This document shows positions 27,126 through 36,690 of a DNA stretch of 64,000 nt, piece after piece. The DNA comes from CBDCWT01 sp965223305 (lineage in GTDB: Bacteria > Planctomycetota > Planctomycetia > Pirellulales > Pirellulaceae). The notes under the pieces are model-generated. The model had not been told where the DNA came from. It did not search any database and was given only the letters and a program-made list of their open reading frames with translations. The first letter of the stretch is position 1, and each line of letters begins with the position of its first letter. The translations under genes and the position numbers were made by a program. The stretch spans positions 1-64,000 of the forward strand of contig CBDCWT010000035.1 of assembly GCA_965223305.1 (NCBI GenBank). The letters run 5' to 3'.

Positions 27126-29354
27126 ATGAGTCGCATGAATCGAACTTCACTGTGCTTCGGATTGGTAGTCTTATTGGCGTGCCAATCTTCTGCAGAGGAG
27201 AAGGCCAAGATCGTCTTTCTTTCCGGTACGCCTAGCCACGGTCGCATGTACCACGAACATCGCGCCGGCAATATGATCCTCGCCGAGGCACTGGAGCGAT
27301 CGGGGCTACCTGTGGACTCGTATGTCGTGCCGCACTATGGATATCCCAAGGACGAGAAGATACTGCAAGACGCCGCGACCGTCGTCATTTTCTGCACGGG
27401 CCATCGTGGTCACATGCTTCGTCCCCATTTAGAGGAATTTGACGGCCTCATGAAAGAGGGAACAGGCGTCGTGATGATCCACTGGGCCACGGAAGCCGAG
27501 AAGGGAAAGATGGGGCGCAAGTTCCTGGAATGGATGGGCGGTTTCTGTGATCTCGACTGGTCGGTAAATCCGCACTGGAAGCCCAGCTTCGACGAGCTTC
27601 CCAAGCACCCAATCTGCAACGGCGTGAAGCCGTTCAGCGTACATGACGAATGGTACTATCACATGAGATTCGTGGAGGACAAGAAAGGGCTGACTTCAAT
27701 CCTCGCCGACCTCCCACCGGCCGAGACGTTGCGGCGTCCGGACGGTTTGCGCAGCGGAAACCCGGCTGTCCGCAAGTCGGTTGCCGAAGGAAAAAAGCAG
27801 ACGGTCGCTTGGGCTTATCAACGCCCGGACGGAGGGCGAGGATTCGGATTCACCGGGGCTCACAACCATGCGAGTTGGCGGAACGACAACTTCCGCAAGA
27901 TCGTCTTGAACGCCATTCTGTGGACAGCCAAAGTCGAAGTGCCTGAAAATGGCTGCCCGACGTCTCCTATCGCCCAACAACAGATTGAGAAGAATCTAGA
28001 CCCAGTTAAGACTGGAAACGTCACCGCTAAACAGATCATTGAGTCCATGGATAAGAGTGGAGATGGGAGCATCAGCAAGGAGGAGGCCTCGGACGACCTA
28101 AAGCCGTTTTTCGAGAATCTCGATGCGAACGGAGACGGTGTGATTGATCTCAAAGAAGCGCAAGTGATCGCGGACTTTGCCAACAATCAGCAAGCCGCGC
28201 AGCGCCGAAGGGTTCAAGCTCCGCCTCCTGATGTTGAAAGAAACGCGCTTTACCTGCTAGTTGGCACGCTGGAAAAAGTGCAGGACAGCCGTGTTCAAGC
28301 TTCCTTGATGGAAGGGATGTTGGCTGGCCTGTCGGGTCGACGAAACGTGACACCACCAACCGCCTGGGCGAGGGTCGCCGCAAACCTAAGCAAGAGCCGA
28401 GACGCGACCGTACGTGAGTTGACTTCAGAGCTGTCCCAGCTCTTCGGCGACGAAGCAGCAATTGCTGAAGCACTTGCAATGGTCACGGACCAGTCGGCCA
28501 CTGTGGCGCAACGCCGGCGGGCTTTGCACTCGTTACTGGCTCAGAAAAACGAGCGCGTCACGGAGTTGTTGGAACCACTCTTGGACGAGCCCGATTTGCG
28601 ACTGGACGCAATTCGCGGATTCGCAGCGATCGAGAACGCGGAGGCGCCGGCGATACTGCTCGGTCGCTATGTCGAGTCGCCGGAGCACGACCGCAAAGCG
28701 ATCCTGGAGACTCTGGCAACTCGGAGGCTGTACGCCGAAGCTCTCTTGCGTGCCATCAAGGCAAAGCAGATTTCCAAGTCTGACGTTCCAGTCCATGTTG
28801 CTCGATCGCTCGATCTGATCCTTGGCGATGCGTTTGTCGAAGTTTTTGGAAGCGTGCGCAAGCTCTCGAGCGATCGGACCACGTTGATCGCCAAATACAA
28901 GGAACTCATCACCGTTGAGGCGCTGGAGCTGGCGGACTCACGCAGAGGCCGAGCGATCTACGACAAGACTTGCGGTTCCTGTCATCAGCTGTACGGCACT
29001 GGCGGTAAGATCGGGCCCGACCTTACTGGTTCCAATCGCGCGAACGTCGACTATCTGCTTTTGAACAGCGTCGATCCGAGCTACGACGTGCCAGAAGGCT
29101 ACAAGATGGTCATCGTCGAAACGGTCGATGGACGCGTCTTGAACGGCGTGATCGCCGAAGAAGACGCTCAACGGATTGTATTGAAAACGGTCGAACAGCC
29201 GCGAGTAGTGGTACTGAAAGAAGAAATCGAAGCCCGGCACGTTTCCAAAAAGTCGATCATGCCTGACGGTCAATTCGAGCAGTTGAAACCACAGGAACTC
29301 CTCGACCTGATCAAGTACCTGCGAACAGTTGAGCAGGTGGAGGTTGCAGGATGA
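27126..29354 (+). CDS. Exported ThuA-like protein with EF-hands and C-terminal cytochrome c domain
   Basis: The ATG at 27126 begins a lipoprotein-like or Sec leader (SLCFGLVVLLACQSSAEE), giving 742 residues; the longer frame to 26949 overlaps the esterase and is rejected. Order: a ThuA-like (glutamine-amidotransferase-like, trehalose-utilisation) domain from IVFLSGTPSHGRMYHEHR to about residue 260; an EF-hand pair (DKSGDGSISKEE and DANGDGVIDLKE); a HEAT-like helical middle; and a c-type haem domain with CGSCHQ and a late SIMPDGQ methionine region. This combination is frequent in planctomycetes and verrucomicrobia, probably in periplasmic sugar oxidation. The stop overlaps the next gene's ATG (ATGA at 29351), indicating coupled translation with the dehydrogenase. 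Confidence 0.88.
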   Translation: MSRMNRTSLCFGLVVLLACQSSAEEKAKIVFLSGTPSHGRMYHEHRAGNMILAEALERSGLPVDSYVVPHYGYPKDEKILQDAATVVIFCTGHRGHMLRPHLEEFDGLMKEGTGVVMIHWATEAEKGKMGRKFLEWMGGFCDLDWSVNPHWKPSFDELPKHPICNGVKPFSVHDEWYYHMRFVEDKKGLTSILADLPPAETLRRPDGLRSGNPAVRKSVAEGKKQTVAWAYQRPDGGRGFGFTGAHNHASWRNDNFRKIVLNAILWTAKVEVPENGCPTSPIAQQQIEKNLDPVKTGNVTAKQIIESMDKSGDGSISKEEASDDLKPFFENLDANGDGVIDLKEAQVIADFANNQQAAQRRRVQAPPPDVERNALYLLVGTLEKVQDSRVQASLMEGMLAGLSGRRNVTPPTAWARVAANLSKSRDATVRELTSELSQLFGDEAAIAEALAMVTDQSATVAQRRRALHSLLAQKNERVTELLEPLLDEPDLRLDAIRGFAAIENAEAPAILLGRYVESPEHDRKAILETLATRRLYAEALLRAIKAKQISKSDVPVHVARSLDLILGDAFVEVFGSVRKLSSDRTTLIAKYKELITVEALELADSRRGRAIYDKTCGSCHQLYGTGGKIGPDLTGSNRANVDYLLLNSVDPSYDVPEGYKMVIVETVDGRVLNGVIAEEDAQRIVLKTVEQPRVVVLKEEIEARHVSKKSIMPDGQFEQLKPQELLDLIKYLRTVEQVEVAG

Positions 29355-31717
29355 GCATTAAAGACAGTCGACCTATCTATGTTCTTGCGCGGAAGTGTTG
29401 CCTGGTGGCATTCACGTTGATCGCGCTTGAGGCTGCATCACTTGTGACTACTGCGCAGGAGTCCGCCCGGAACTTGCTGCCGAAGAAGCAGCACACGACG
29501 AGCGACGCGCCATTCTTGAAGCCGAAGGAAGCGGTGGCAAAGATGTCCGTTCCCGAGGGGTTCGAGGTTTCGATCTTTGCTTCCGAGCCGGATATTGGTG
29601 AGCCAATCGCGTTCTGCTTCGACGATCGGGGCCGCGTATGGGTCGTTGAGAATTACAACTACCGAACTCGCGGACGGCATACGGCGGATGAAGTCACTCG
29701 GATTCAAATCCTCGAAGACACTGACCGTGATGGGGTCTTTGATAAAAAGAAGACTTTCACTGACAAACTCACTTTCACCTCGGGGATCGCATTGGGATTT
29801 GGTGGCGTCTTTGTCGGATCGCCACCCAACTTGTCATTCATACCGGATGCGAACGGCGATGATGTTCCAGATGGTCCGCCAGAAGTGCTACTGGATGGAT
29901 GGGGAATTAACGATCGTCACGAGACGCTTAACAGCTTTCATTTGGGGACCGGATGGATGGCTCTACGGCTGCCACGGGGTTTTCACTCATTCGCGCGTGG
30001 CGACACCGGGCGAACCGGATTCGGCTCGTCAATTCATCGATGGTGGCATCTGGCGATATCATCCGGTGCGGAAGAACTTCGAAGTATTCGCCCGCGGGCT
30101 GTCAAACCCGTGGGGATTTGACTTCGACGACCATGGGCAAGGCATTGCCACAGCCTGTGTGATTCCGCACCTCTTCCACGTAGTTCAAGGCGGTGTCTAT
30201 CACAAACAGAGCCGGCCGCACGTGAACCCTCATGTCTACGACGATATCAAGACGATCCGCGATCACTCGCACCTTTCAGCACATGGCGGGGCCCGGATCT
30301 ACTTGGCGGATACTTTTCCAGCGAAATACCGCAATCGACTGTTCATGTGCAATATTCATGAACATGCCGTGCTGACTGATGTACTTGTTCCCGAGGGCTC
30401 CAGTTTTGTCGGCAAACACGGCGACGATTTCCTGCCCACTAATGACCTGGCCTGGGTCGGTTTCAGTGTCGAGATTGGCCCCGAAGGCGGTGTTTACATC
30501 TTGGACTGGCACGACACGGACGTTTGCGGAAACAAAGTCAACTTCCCCAACTCAGGCCGTGTTTACCGAATCATGCCCAAGGGTGCGAAACGCACTGATG
30601 TTCCGGACCTAAGGTCGCTTTCCGACGAGCAACTCGTCGAGCTTCAGCAGCATTCGAACGATTGGTATGTGCGACAGGCACGCGTGCTGTTGCACACGCG
30701 AGCGGCTGCTGGAGAACTCGATGCTCCTGCGGTGCTAGGGCTGCTCGAACGGCAGATCAACACAGCTCGAACTTCCGGAAAGAAGCTGCGAGCCATGTGG
30801 GCGATGCACGTCTGCGGAGTGCTTAGCCATGATCGCCTGGTTGAGTTTCTGACTCATGAAGACGAGCACGTGCGAGCATGGGCGGTTCAGTTGTTAGCTG
30901 ATGAGAGCCCGCTCAACGCGTTCCAACCGGGGAGGACCGGCAAGAGTGTACTTGAACCGGAGGTGCTTCAGGAACTTTCCAAGATGGCCAGTCATGATGC
31001 GTCGCCGGTTGTTCGACTGCACCTGGCAGCGATCGCCCAGCGCATCAGCTATCCCGAGCGCTGGTCGATCCCTGCGGCCGCTTGCGCAACGATCCGAGGA
31101 CGTCGAGGACCGCAATCTTCCGAACATGCTTTGGTTTGCGCTGGAACCCATGGTGCCCGAAGATCATGAGGTCAGCGCTACAGTTCGCAGTCGAGAGCAA
31201 GTTTCCCCGGCTGCCGGAATTCGTCGCTCGCCGAATGCTCAGTGGTGACGTCGCCGCCAACCCTGCAGGTTCGGAGAACCAGTCCCGTCGCGACCAGACT
31301 CGAACGTTGCGGCGTGTTGCCCGGGGATTTGGGATCCAAGGAGTAGGTGAAGGCGGCGTCGTTTATCACGAAGCGTTCCGTAACCTTCATGCGGTACAGA
31401 CCCATCCGCTTGATCGGGAAACGCCTTGCATTATTCACCGCGAAATCAGTGTACCGACGGGCAAGAAGACTGTACTGAAGCTCCGGGTCAGCCATCACCC
31501 GCACGGTGATTGGAAGCTGCGAGTGCTTGCGGGCGAGACAGTGCTCGCTGACCAGATTGTAGGTCCCGACACCGTAGGCAAGGACGAATGGGCTAACGTT
31601 GCGGTTGACTTAACCGAATTCGCCGGAAAAACGATCGAGCTGTCGCTCGAGAACCGAGCGAACAATTGGAACTGCGAGTGGGCCTACTGGAACGAGATCA
31701 CGGTTGTAAGCAGGTGA
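29351..31717 (+). pseudogene. Membrane-bound dehydrogenase (TIGR02604-type, glucose/sorbosone dehydrogenase-like) interrupted by three frameshifts
   Basis: The reading starts in frame at 29351 (signal peptide, then VPEGFEVSIFASEPDIGEP and DTDRDGVFDKK typical of the family). At a GGGG run (29944-29947) the homologous reading moves one base on, giving GPDGWLYGCHG. Around 31075 it moves again (to LAQRSEDVEDRNLPN), and around 31168-31172 once more (to ALQFAVESKFPRLPEFV), returning to the original frame and ending at 31717 with the family's beta-sandwich end (NCEWAYWNEI). Each shift is explained by one extra G. Corrected length is about 788 residues. Functionally this is a PQQ-like propeller oxidoreductase paired with the upstream cytochrome c gene. 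It is either a genuine decaying gene or a sequencing artefact; the coding character downstream of each shift is intact. Confidence 0.8.
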
Positions 31718-31778
31718 TTTCCAGTTGCAAAACCTACAATCTGCTTCGCCAAACGGATTCACACAACTGACCGCATTT

Positions 31779-32003
31779 CCTGGTCTTGGTCCTGGTCCTG
31801 CTCCTGCTCCGAAAGAAACGACGAATTTCCCATTGCCTTCGGCATGTCGTTTGAATGCATCACCGATGCCTCCTCGAGATGCCGCTTGGCCGAAGACCAA
31901 GCATGTTCTGCCCGAACTGCTAGAAGTATCCGCACGGAGCATTCGGCAGGGCAGGGGAGCAGGCATTCGGCTGACCAGGACCAAGACCAGGACCAGGACC
32001 AGG
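31779..32003. repeat. Inverted pair of CCTGGT-type simple repeats
   Basis: A CCTGGTCTTGGTCCTGG-like tract (31779-31810) is mirrored by an ACCAGGACCAAGACCAGG-like tract (31974-32003) about 160 bases later. The tracts could pair to form a stem. Between them is a stretch with no recognised gene. The gap 31718-32080 contains nothing else. Confidence 0.7.
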
Positions 32004-32080
32004 AAAAGGGTATGACCTGTACCTCGAAATGCCGTTCCGGGTTGATGTCGCTTTAATGCGACCTGCCATATAATCATCGT

Positions 32081-32767
32081 ATGAATAAATCAACAGTCCT
32101 CGCATATCTGAAGAAGAACCGGGACCCGCGCGGCATTGAGCACTGGAGGGATCGAAACAAAAGCGCGCTCGGCAGCTACGGCATCGGCCTAACGATCCTC
32201 CGGAAGTACGCCAAGTCTATCGGACGTGATGCGAAGCTAGCCAAGTCGTTGTGGGATTCCAACATCTACGAGATGAAGATCATCTCGATTCTCGTCGACG
32301 ATCCGAAAACGATGACCGTCGAGCGGGCCGAGACGCAAGTCGAACAACTCGAAGGTGGATACCTCGAACACGTCTTTTCCTCCTGCGGCGCGCCTCTGGC
32401 AAAAACGCCATTCGTCGTCGAACTCGCCGACAAGTGGATCAAGAGCAAAGATCCCATTCGCCGCCGCTGTGGATACGGGCTGCTCTACGAGATTTCCAAG
32501 GACAAGAAGAAGAACGCACCGGACGAAGCGTATTTTCTGGCACATGTCGCGGACATCGACAGAAAACGCGAGCAGGCGCCGATCCCGATCTTGATGTCGA
32601 TGGCCGGCGCGCTGATGGGAATGGGTATGCGGACGAAGAAACTCAATAAGGCGGCATTAAAAGTCGCGAAGTCGATTGGCCCGATCACCCACAGCGAATC
32701 TTGCGATCCGTTCGATGTGGCCAAACAACTCACCAGCGACCACGTGAAAAAAAGGCTCAGGCTGTGA
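32081..32767 (+). CDS. DNA alkylation repeat protein (AlkD-like HEAT-repeat family)
   Basis: The 228-residue protein is built from short helical repeats, starting with LAYLKKNRDPRGIEHWRD and containing YGIGLTILRKYAKSIGRD, LAKSLWDSNIYEMKIISIL and KSKDPIRRRCGYGLLYE. These match the PF08713 family, whose AlkD members remove N3- and N7-alkylated purines by wrapping duplex DNA in HEAT-like repeats. The Trp-Asp region (SLWDSNIYEMK) lies where AlkD holds catalytic contacts, but residue-level equivalence cannot be proven by eye. Cytoplasmic; no signal peptide. The start ATG lacks a strong ribosome binding site. It stands alone between repeat-rich gaps. Confidence 0.85.
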   Translation: MNKSTVLAYLKKNRDPRGIEHWRDRNKSALGSYGIGLTILRKYAKSIGRDAKLAKSLWDSNIYEMKIISILVDDPKTMTVERAETQVEQLEGGYLEHVFSSCGAPLAKTPFVVELADKWIKSKDPIRRRCGYGLLYEISKDKKKNAPDEAYFLAHVADIDRKREQAPIPILMSMAGALMGMGMRTKKLNKAALKVAKSIGPITHSESCDPFDVAKQLTSDHVKKRLRL

Positions 32768-32809
32768 TTCGCTTTCGGGAACCTATGGGGACGACATGGC
32801 ACTAGCGCC

Positions 32810-33031
32810 GTGGGAGATTTCAACCTCCGGACTTCCACACCAGCTGCGCCATTTGGAATTGACTCCTTCGAACTCCTAACCGCCTCCGGGGACCGGATGT
32901 TCATCGTGTCGTTCGCTCCGAAGCCTGTACCCGAACCATCCACATACGCCGCTCTGGTGGGCCTCGGAACGGTTGGGCTAGCCTTCGGCCGATGGCACAG
33001 AAGAAAGTCTGCAGACTCCCAACCTGGATGA
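32810..33031 (+). pseudogene. 3' remnant of a PEP-CTERM exported protein
   Basis: The 73-codon frame ends in a classic PEP-CTERM signal: VPEPSTYAALVGLG, a hydrophobic stretch (LGTVGLAFG) and a basic tail (RWHRRK). The preceding ~40 residues (FNLRTSTPAAPFGIDSFELL, trimmed) look like the end of a beta-rich exported domain, but there is no signal peptide, and the frame begins only at a GTG. PEP-CTERM proteins need an N-terminal leader and are sorted by an exosortase. This piece therefore seems to be a fragment left by a deletion. Exosortase genes are not in the window. Confidence 0.7.
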
Positions 33032-33124
33032 TCAAACGTCTACACGGTGCTTGAGCCTGCAGCCCGGCGAAACGTGGATTTCCTTCAACGTGCTGGAGAA
33101 CGCGCCACAGATGTCCGTTGAGAA

Positions 33125-33144
33125 GACGGGCAAGAGTGCCCGTC
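33125..33144. repeat. Short hairpin repeat F, copy 1
   Basis: GACGGGCAAGAGTGCCCGTC forms a stem of seven or eight base pairs with a four-base loop. Two further copies lie at 43175-43194 and 43207-43226. The surrounding gap 33032-33287 holds nothing else. Confidence 0.75.
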
Positions 33145-33287
33145 CTACGAACGTCGTTGTAGCAATGTTCACTCAGCGTCAAATAACGGAGCAATGTGAC
33201 TCGCCGAGGCAAAGTCATCTTTGCGCAGGCACCTTAGTCACAGCCAAGCCGACAGAAGTTGAAAGCGGAGAGTGAGGAGTAATCAAC

Positions 33288-33623
33288 GTGAATGCACAGT
33301 TGAAGGCTACGATCTGCAACAACCTGCTGAGTGAACTGCAAGTACGGGCTGGCCAAACCGTCAGCAAGACTCTTCATCAGGACGAGCGAGTGAAAGTTGT
33401 TCTCTTCGGCTTTGCGGCAGGGCAGGAGCTTTCTGAGCACACGGCCTCAGTGCCGGCCATCCTGCAGTTTCTTTCCGGCGAGTCTGTAGTGACGCTGGGT
33501 GATGAAACAATTGAAGCACGGACCGGCACATTCACCTACATGCCGGCTCACTTGCCACACAGCATTACAGCAAAGACGGAGACTTGCATGTTGTTGATCA
33601 TGCTCAAAGAGGTGAAGCCGTGA
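33288..33623 (+). CDS. Small cupin-domain protein
   Basis: The GTG at 33288 follows GAGGAG at a good distance, giving 111 residues. A single cupin barrel is visible: the first motif region FGFAAGQELSEHTASVPAILQFLSG (parts), then GDETIEARTGTFTYMPAHLPHSI, which carries the second motif with PxHxPH. The His in LSEH and those in AHLPH are candidate metal ligands. Small cupins of this type act as metal-binding enzymes, storage folds or sensors, and no reaction can be assigned. It is cytoplasmic and monocistronic, with an element copy beginning 90 bases downstream. Confidence 0.82.
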   Translation: MNAQLKATICNNLLSELQVRAGQTVSKTLHQDERVKVVLFGFAAGQELSEHTASVPAILQFLSGESVVTLGDETIEARTGTFTYMPAHLPHSITAKTETCMLLIMLKEVKP

Positions 33624-33713
33624 TCGGGTATTGCTCGGATTGGCGGTTTGAGAAAGCCAGTAGCCAAGTGCGGTGGACGAACCTGATGAAGCTCCTCCCA
33701 AACCGGGACCTAA

Positions 33714-33887
33714 CCCGAATTATTCATGAGCGATCTGCTGCGAGGTCGTAAGTCCATCCGTGGCTTCGTCATGCTTCACAATTCTCCCTCGACGTATTGC
33801 TTCAATACGCCTGCGGAAGAATTGCTCGCCTTCCTTGCCACGAACGTACTTACAACCTCTCGCGACGATCTTCATGAATAATCCGGG
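33714..33887 (-). mobile_element. 174-bp MITE-like palindromic element, copy 5
   Basis: Flanked by CTAA on both sides (33710-33713 and 33888-33891), a direct and not an inverted match, so this is a true duplication. It has the silent GTC variant shared with copies 2 and 7. The minus-strand frame runs 33875 to 33720. Confidence 0.95.
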
Positions 33888-33959
33888 CTAAAACTGTGCT
33901 TGGCGGATTGCCAGAAAAGCAAGCATCTGCCAACGTCCAACTGTTCGCGCAGTGGACGA

Positions 33960-35669
33960 TCAACTGCCCGCGCAGCGGGCTCGCCAGCGCTCTAGCTCTT
34001 CGGGCGTTAAGTTGTTCAGCCGGCTGATCTCGTGGGCTACCCCGCCGCCGCCTTCCACATCGACAGATACGCGCAACCGCCCATTTTCTTCGTAGCGAAA
34101 CTGCACCTCGATCGGTGTCCCCGCCGGGAGTCCGGGGGGCAGATTGCTGACGATGCACTTACCCACTTGGATGCACTCGGCCGGGTCGTGGCTTTCTCCT
34201 TCGACGATCAGCACCGCAATCGATCGCTGTCCCGTCTTAAGCGTCTTGAACACACGCTCGGCTGTGGTGGGAATTGACGTGTTGCGAGGGATCAGCACGG
34301 CGGTTCGTTTCTTCTCAGTACGAGGATCGGTGGCCACCACGCCGAGGCTGTGCGAGTTGACGTTGCTGACCCGTACGCGCGGCGCGCGACCAGTGAGCCG
34401 CTGGAGAATCAGGCCTGCATGGATCGCCGCGCCCTGGGCAACCGCCTCGTCCGGTGACAACGATAAGTCTGGTTCGCGGCCGGACAGCTCGCGCAACATC
34501 CTGGCGACCGCTGGCATCCGCGTCGAACCGCCCACCAAAAGAAGGTGGTCGATTTGCTCCCAGCCAAGCCCAGCTGAGGCCAGCGTCTGGCGCGTCGTAA
34601 ACGATGTTCTTTCCAGCAAATCCGCGGTTATGCGCTCGAAATCTTCCCGCGTCAGCTCAACCCGCTCGGCCAGCCCGCCATGTTCGCAGGTGATGTAGGT
34701 TCTTTGCCGCGCCGAAAGTGTGCGTTTCGCATCCTCACACTCCCGCAGCAAACGTCCCAGGCTGTTCGGCTCCGTGCGGGGATCGACCCCGTGTTGTTGC
34801 TCAAAGATCTCCGCCACATGGTCGACCAGCCGTTGATCCCAGTCTCTGCCGCCGAGCTGGACGTCGCCGTCGGTGCAGAGTGTCACGAACTCGCCGCCAG
34901 TGAGCTCCATGATCGTGACATCAAAAGTGCCGCCGCCCAGGTCATAAACCAGCACGCGCAACGGAGTACTCTGGTGGTCTGCCAACAGCTGTCCGCGGTG
35001 AAAGCCGAATGCCAGGGCGGCTGCGGTCGGCTCGTTGATGATGTCGAGTAGATCGAGTCCCGCAAGATAACCTGCGTCCTGAGTCGCCTTGCGGCGTACC
35101 TCGTCGAAGTAAGCAGGCACCGTAATGACCACCTTCTCGAACTTGCCGAGCTGGTGCTGGGCATCTCGGCGCAACTTGCTGAGTATCCAGGCTTGAATGA
35201 CTTCGGGAGGGAGCTCCTGCCCGGCGATCACGTGATGGTAAGCAGGTCTGCCCAGATCTCGTTTGACGCACTCGGCGATTCGCTCCATCTCAGTCGCCAT
35301 CGCCTTCACGGCCTCCTTACCAACGACGATGTCCTCGCCGTCCAGCAGCACGACGCTGGGTGTCGTCTTGTCTCCCTCGACGTTCGCAAGAACTTGCGGC
35401 TGGCCGTAGTCATCCAGCGCGGCGATGGCCGAGTAGGTTGTGCCCAAGTCGATACCCACGGCGGGCGCCTGCAAGAGCTCGGCCAAGGCTGCATCGTCGA
35501 GCGATATGGAATCGACGCGTGTCTCCTCGCTGCGATGCAGGCGAACCGTCTGCTCGTCCGACTCGTCTAACTCTGGCGCAGCGGTCTGGGCTGACTGGGC
35601 TCCCCGCGATTTGCTGCACCTCCGTGAGGCACTGCCGCAGCGCTTCGACCAATTCGGTTGCGTTCGCAT
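33960..35669 (-). CDS. Hsp70/DnaK-type ATPase, probable C-terminal half of a kinase-Hsp70 fusion
   Basis: The Hsp70 nucleotide-binding domain is complete: GIDLGTTYSAIA (phosphate 1), VITVPAYFDEVRRKATQDA, INEPTAAALAFG, DLGGGTFDVTIMEL (phosphate 2) and LLVGGSTRMPAV (adenosine). It is followed by the beta-sandwich substrate domain (NVNSHSLGVVA, RNTSIPTTAERVF). The protein stops at about 569 residues, so the helical lid of DnaK is missing. The listed start at 35669 is not credible: the first ~35 residues are out of frame with the kinase gene upstream, and dropping one C from CCCC at 35602-35605 joins kinase to Hsp70 without a stop. A client-binding chaperone tied to a kinase is the likely architecture; the role is unknown. 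Confidence 0.85.
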   Translation of the reverse strand: MRTQPNWSKRCGSASRRCSKSRGAQSAQTAAPELDESDEQTVRLHRSEETRVDSISLDDAALAELLQAPAVGIDLGTTYSAIAALDDYGQPQVLANVEGDKTTPSVVLLDGEDIVVGKEAVKAMATEMERIAECVKRDLGRPAYHHVIAGQELPPEVIQAWILSKLRRDAQHQLGKFEKVVITVPAYFDEVRRKATQDAGYLAGLDLLDIINEPTAAALAFGFHRGQLLADHQSTPLRVLVYDLGGGTFDVTIMELTGGEFVTLCTDGDVQLGGRDWDQRLVDHVAEIFEQQHGVDPRTEPNSLGRLLRECEDAKRTLSARQRTYITCEHGGLAERVELTREDFERITADLLERTSFTTRQTLASAGLGWEQIDHLLLVGGSTRMPAVARMLRELSGREPDLSLSPDEAVAQGAAIHAGLILQRLTGRAPRVRVSNVNSHSLGVVATDPRTEKKRTAVLIPRNTSIPTTAERVFKTLKTGQRSIAVLIVEGESHDPAECIQVGKCIVSNLPPGLPAGTPIEVQFRYEENGRLRVSVDVEGGGGVAHEISRLNNLTPEELERWRARCAGS

Positions 35670-36690
35670 AGCGGTCGGCGGGCGACTTGGCCATCATCCG
35701 CTGCAGCACCTGGTCCAACATCCGCGGCGCATCCGGTCGGAGTTTCCGGACCGAAGGAATCGGTTCAACGCGATGGGCCAACAGAGTTTGGACGACCGAG
35801 TCACCCTCGTAGGGAGGCCTGCCTGCCAGCAGACGGAAGAGCGTGCAGCCGAGACTGTAGATATCCGAACGGCCGTCGGCTGCGGATGAGTCGTCCACCT
35901 GTTCCGGGGCCATGTACTCGACGGTTCCCACGATTTGATTTCGTCGTGTCAGCCCGTCCGAGCCCTCGACGACGGTCGAACGGCTACCGTCGTCGAAGCG
36001 GGCTAGTCCCATATCGAGGATCTTGACGGTGCCTCCTCGATCGACCAGCAGGTTGTTGGGCTTGATGTCCCGATGAATGATGCCCTGTGAATGCGCGTAT
36101 TCGAGCCCGAGAGCGGCTTGCAGCACATACGAGAGTGCCACTTCCAACGGGAGGGGGCCGTCGCGAGTGACCACCTCTCCCAACGGTTCTCCCTCGACGT
36201 ACTCCAACACCAAAAAGTGGACTCCGTCTTCCTCGTCGGCGTCGAAAGCGGTCACGATGTGTGGATGGTGCAGCCGTGCTGCTGCTTCGACCTCCCGCTG
36301 AAAACGCCGGGCCGATTGACGCGAGCTCATGGCTCGTGAGTGCAGGATCTTGACGACCACCGGGCGCCGCATCCGGCGGTGCTCGGCCACGAAGACCTCG
36401 CCCATCCCGCCCTCTCCAATCTTGTCTTGGATGGTGTATTTGCCTAACACCAATCCTCGTGGCCGACCCGCGGCAATGCGGCCAGCTTGGTACTTAGTCA
36501 GCATCCCGCGCTGCACGAGCTGGCTGGCCAGCGTGGGCACGTCCGAGGAGGATACCTCTGGAGGGAGAGAACCCAGAAACGCGTGGACTTCCGAGGCCGA
36601 CATCAGCCGGCTAGTTGTCAATCCTTCGATGAACTGCTCGACCGAAACCACGAAGTGGACTCTAAATGACCGAGCGTGATTCGGGGACAT
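35410..36690 (-). CDS. Serine/threonine protein kinase, probable N-terminal half of a kinase-Hsp70 fusion
   Basis: A Hanks kinase at about residues 80-350 shows GEGGMGEVF, VVVKIL (lysine), HRDIKPNN, ILDMGLARF (DMG in place of DFG) and MAPEQ. The N-terminal ~75 residues contain a helical segment (SRLMSASEVHAFLGSLP), common ahead of planctomycete kinases. The true start may be a GTG near 36654 (VVSVEQFIEG) and not the ATG at 36690, which lies in repeat C. After EALRQCLTEVQQIAG the frame turns into Arg-rich noise to 35410, while the Hsp70 frame continues the homology. A membrane segment is not seen, so the kinase seems cytoplasmic. Confidence 0.85.
   Translation of the reverse strand: MSPNHARSFRVHFVVSVEQFIEGLTTSRLMSASEVHAFLGSLPPEVSSSDVPTLASQLVQRGMLTKYQAGRIAAGRPRGLVLGKYTIQDKIGEGGMGEVFVAEHRRMRRPVVVKILHSRAMSSRQSARRFQREVEAAARLHHPHIVTAFDADEEDGVHFLVLEYVEGEPLGEVVTRDGPLPLEVALSYVLQAALGLEYAHSQGIIHRDIKPNNLLVDRGGTVKILDMGLARFDDGSRSTVVEGSDGLTRRNQIVGTVEYMAPEQVDDSSAADGRSDIYSLGCTLFRLLAGRPPYEGDSVVQTLLAHRVEPIPSVRKLRPDAPRMLDQVLQRMMAKSPADRYANATELVEALRQCLTEVQQIAGSPVSPDRCARVRRVGRADGSPASQRGDTRRFHIARRCSLGRALAGARRGYRLGHNLLGHRRAG

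Noticed and set aside
31844..32056. 70-codon frame between the CCTGGT tracts
   Set aside because: The C-terminal part is only the translated simple repeat (alternating D and Q); no ribosome binding site.
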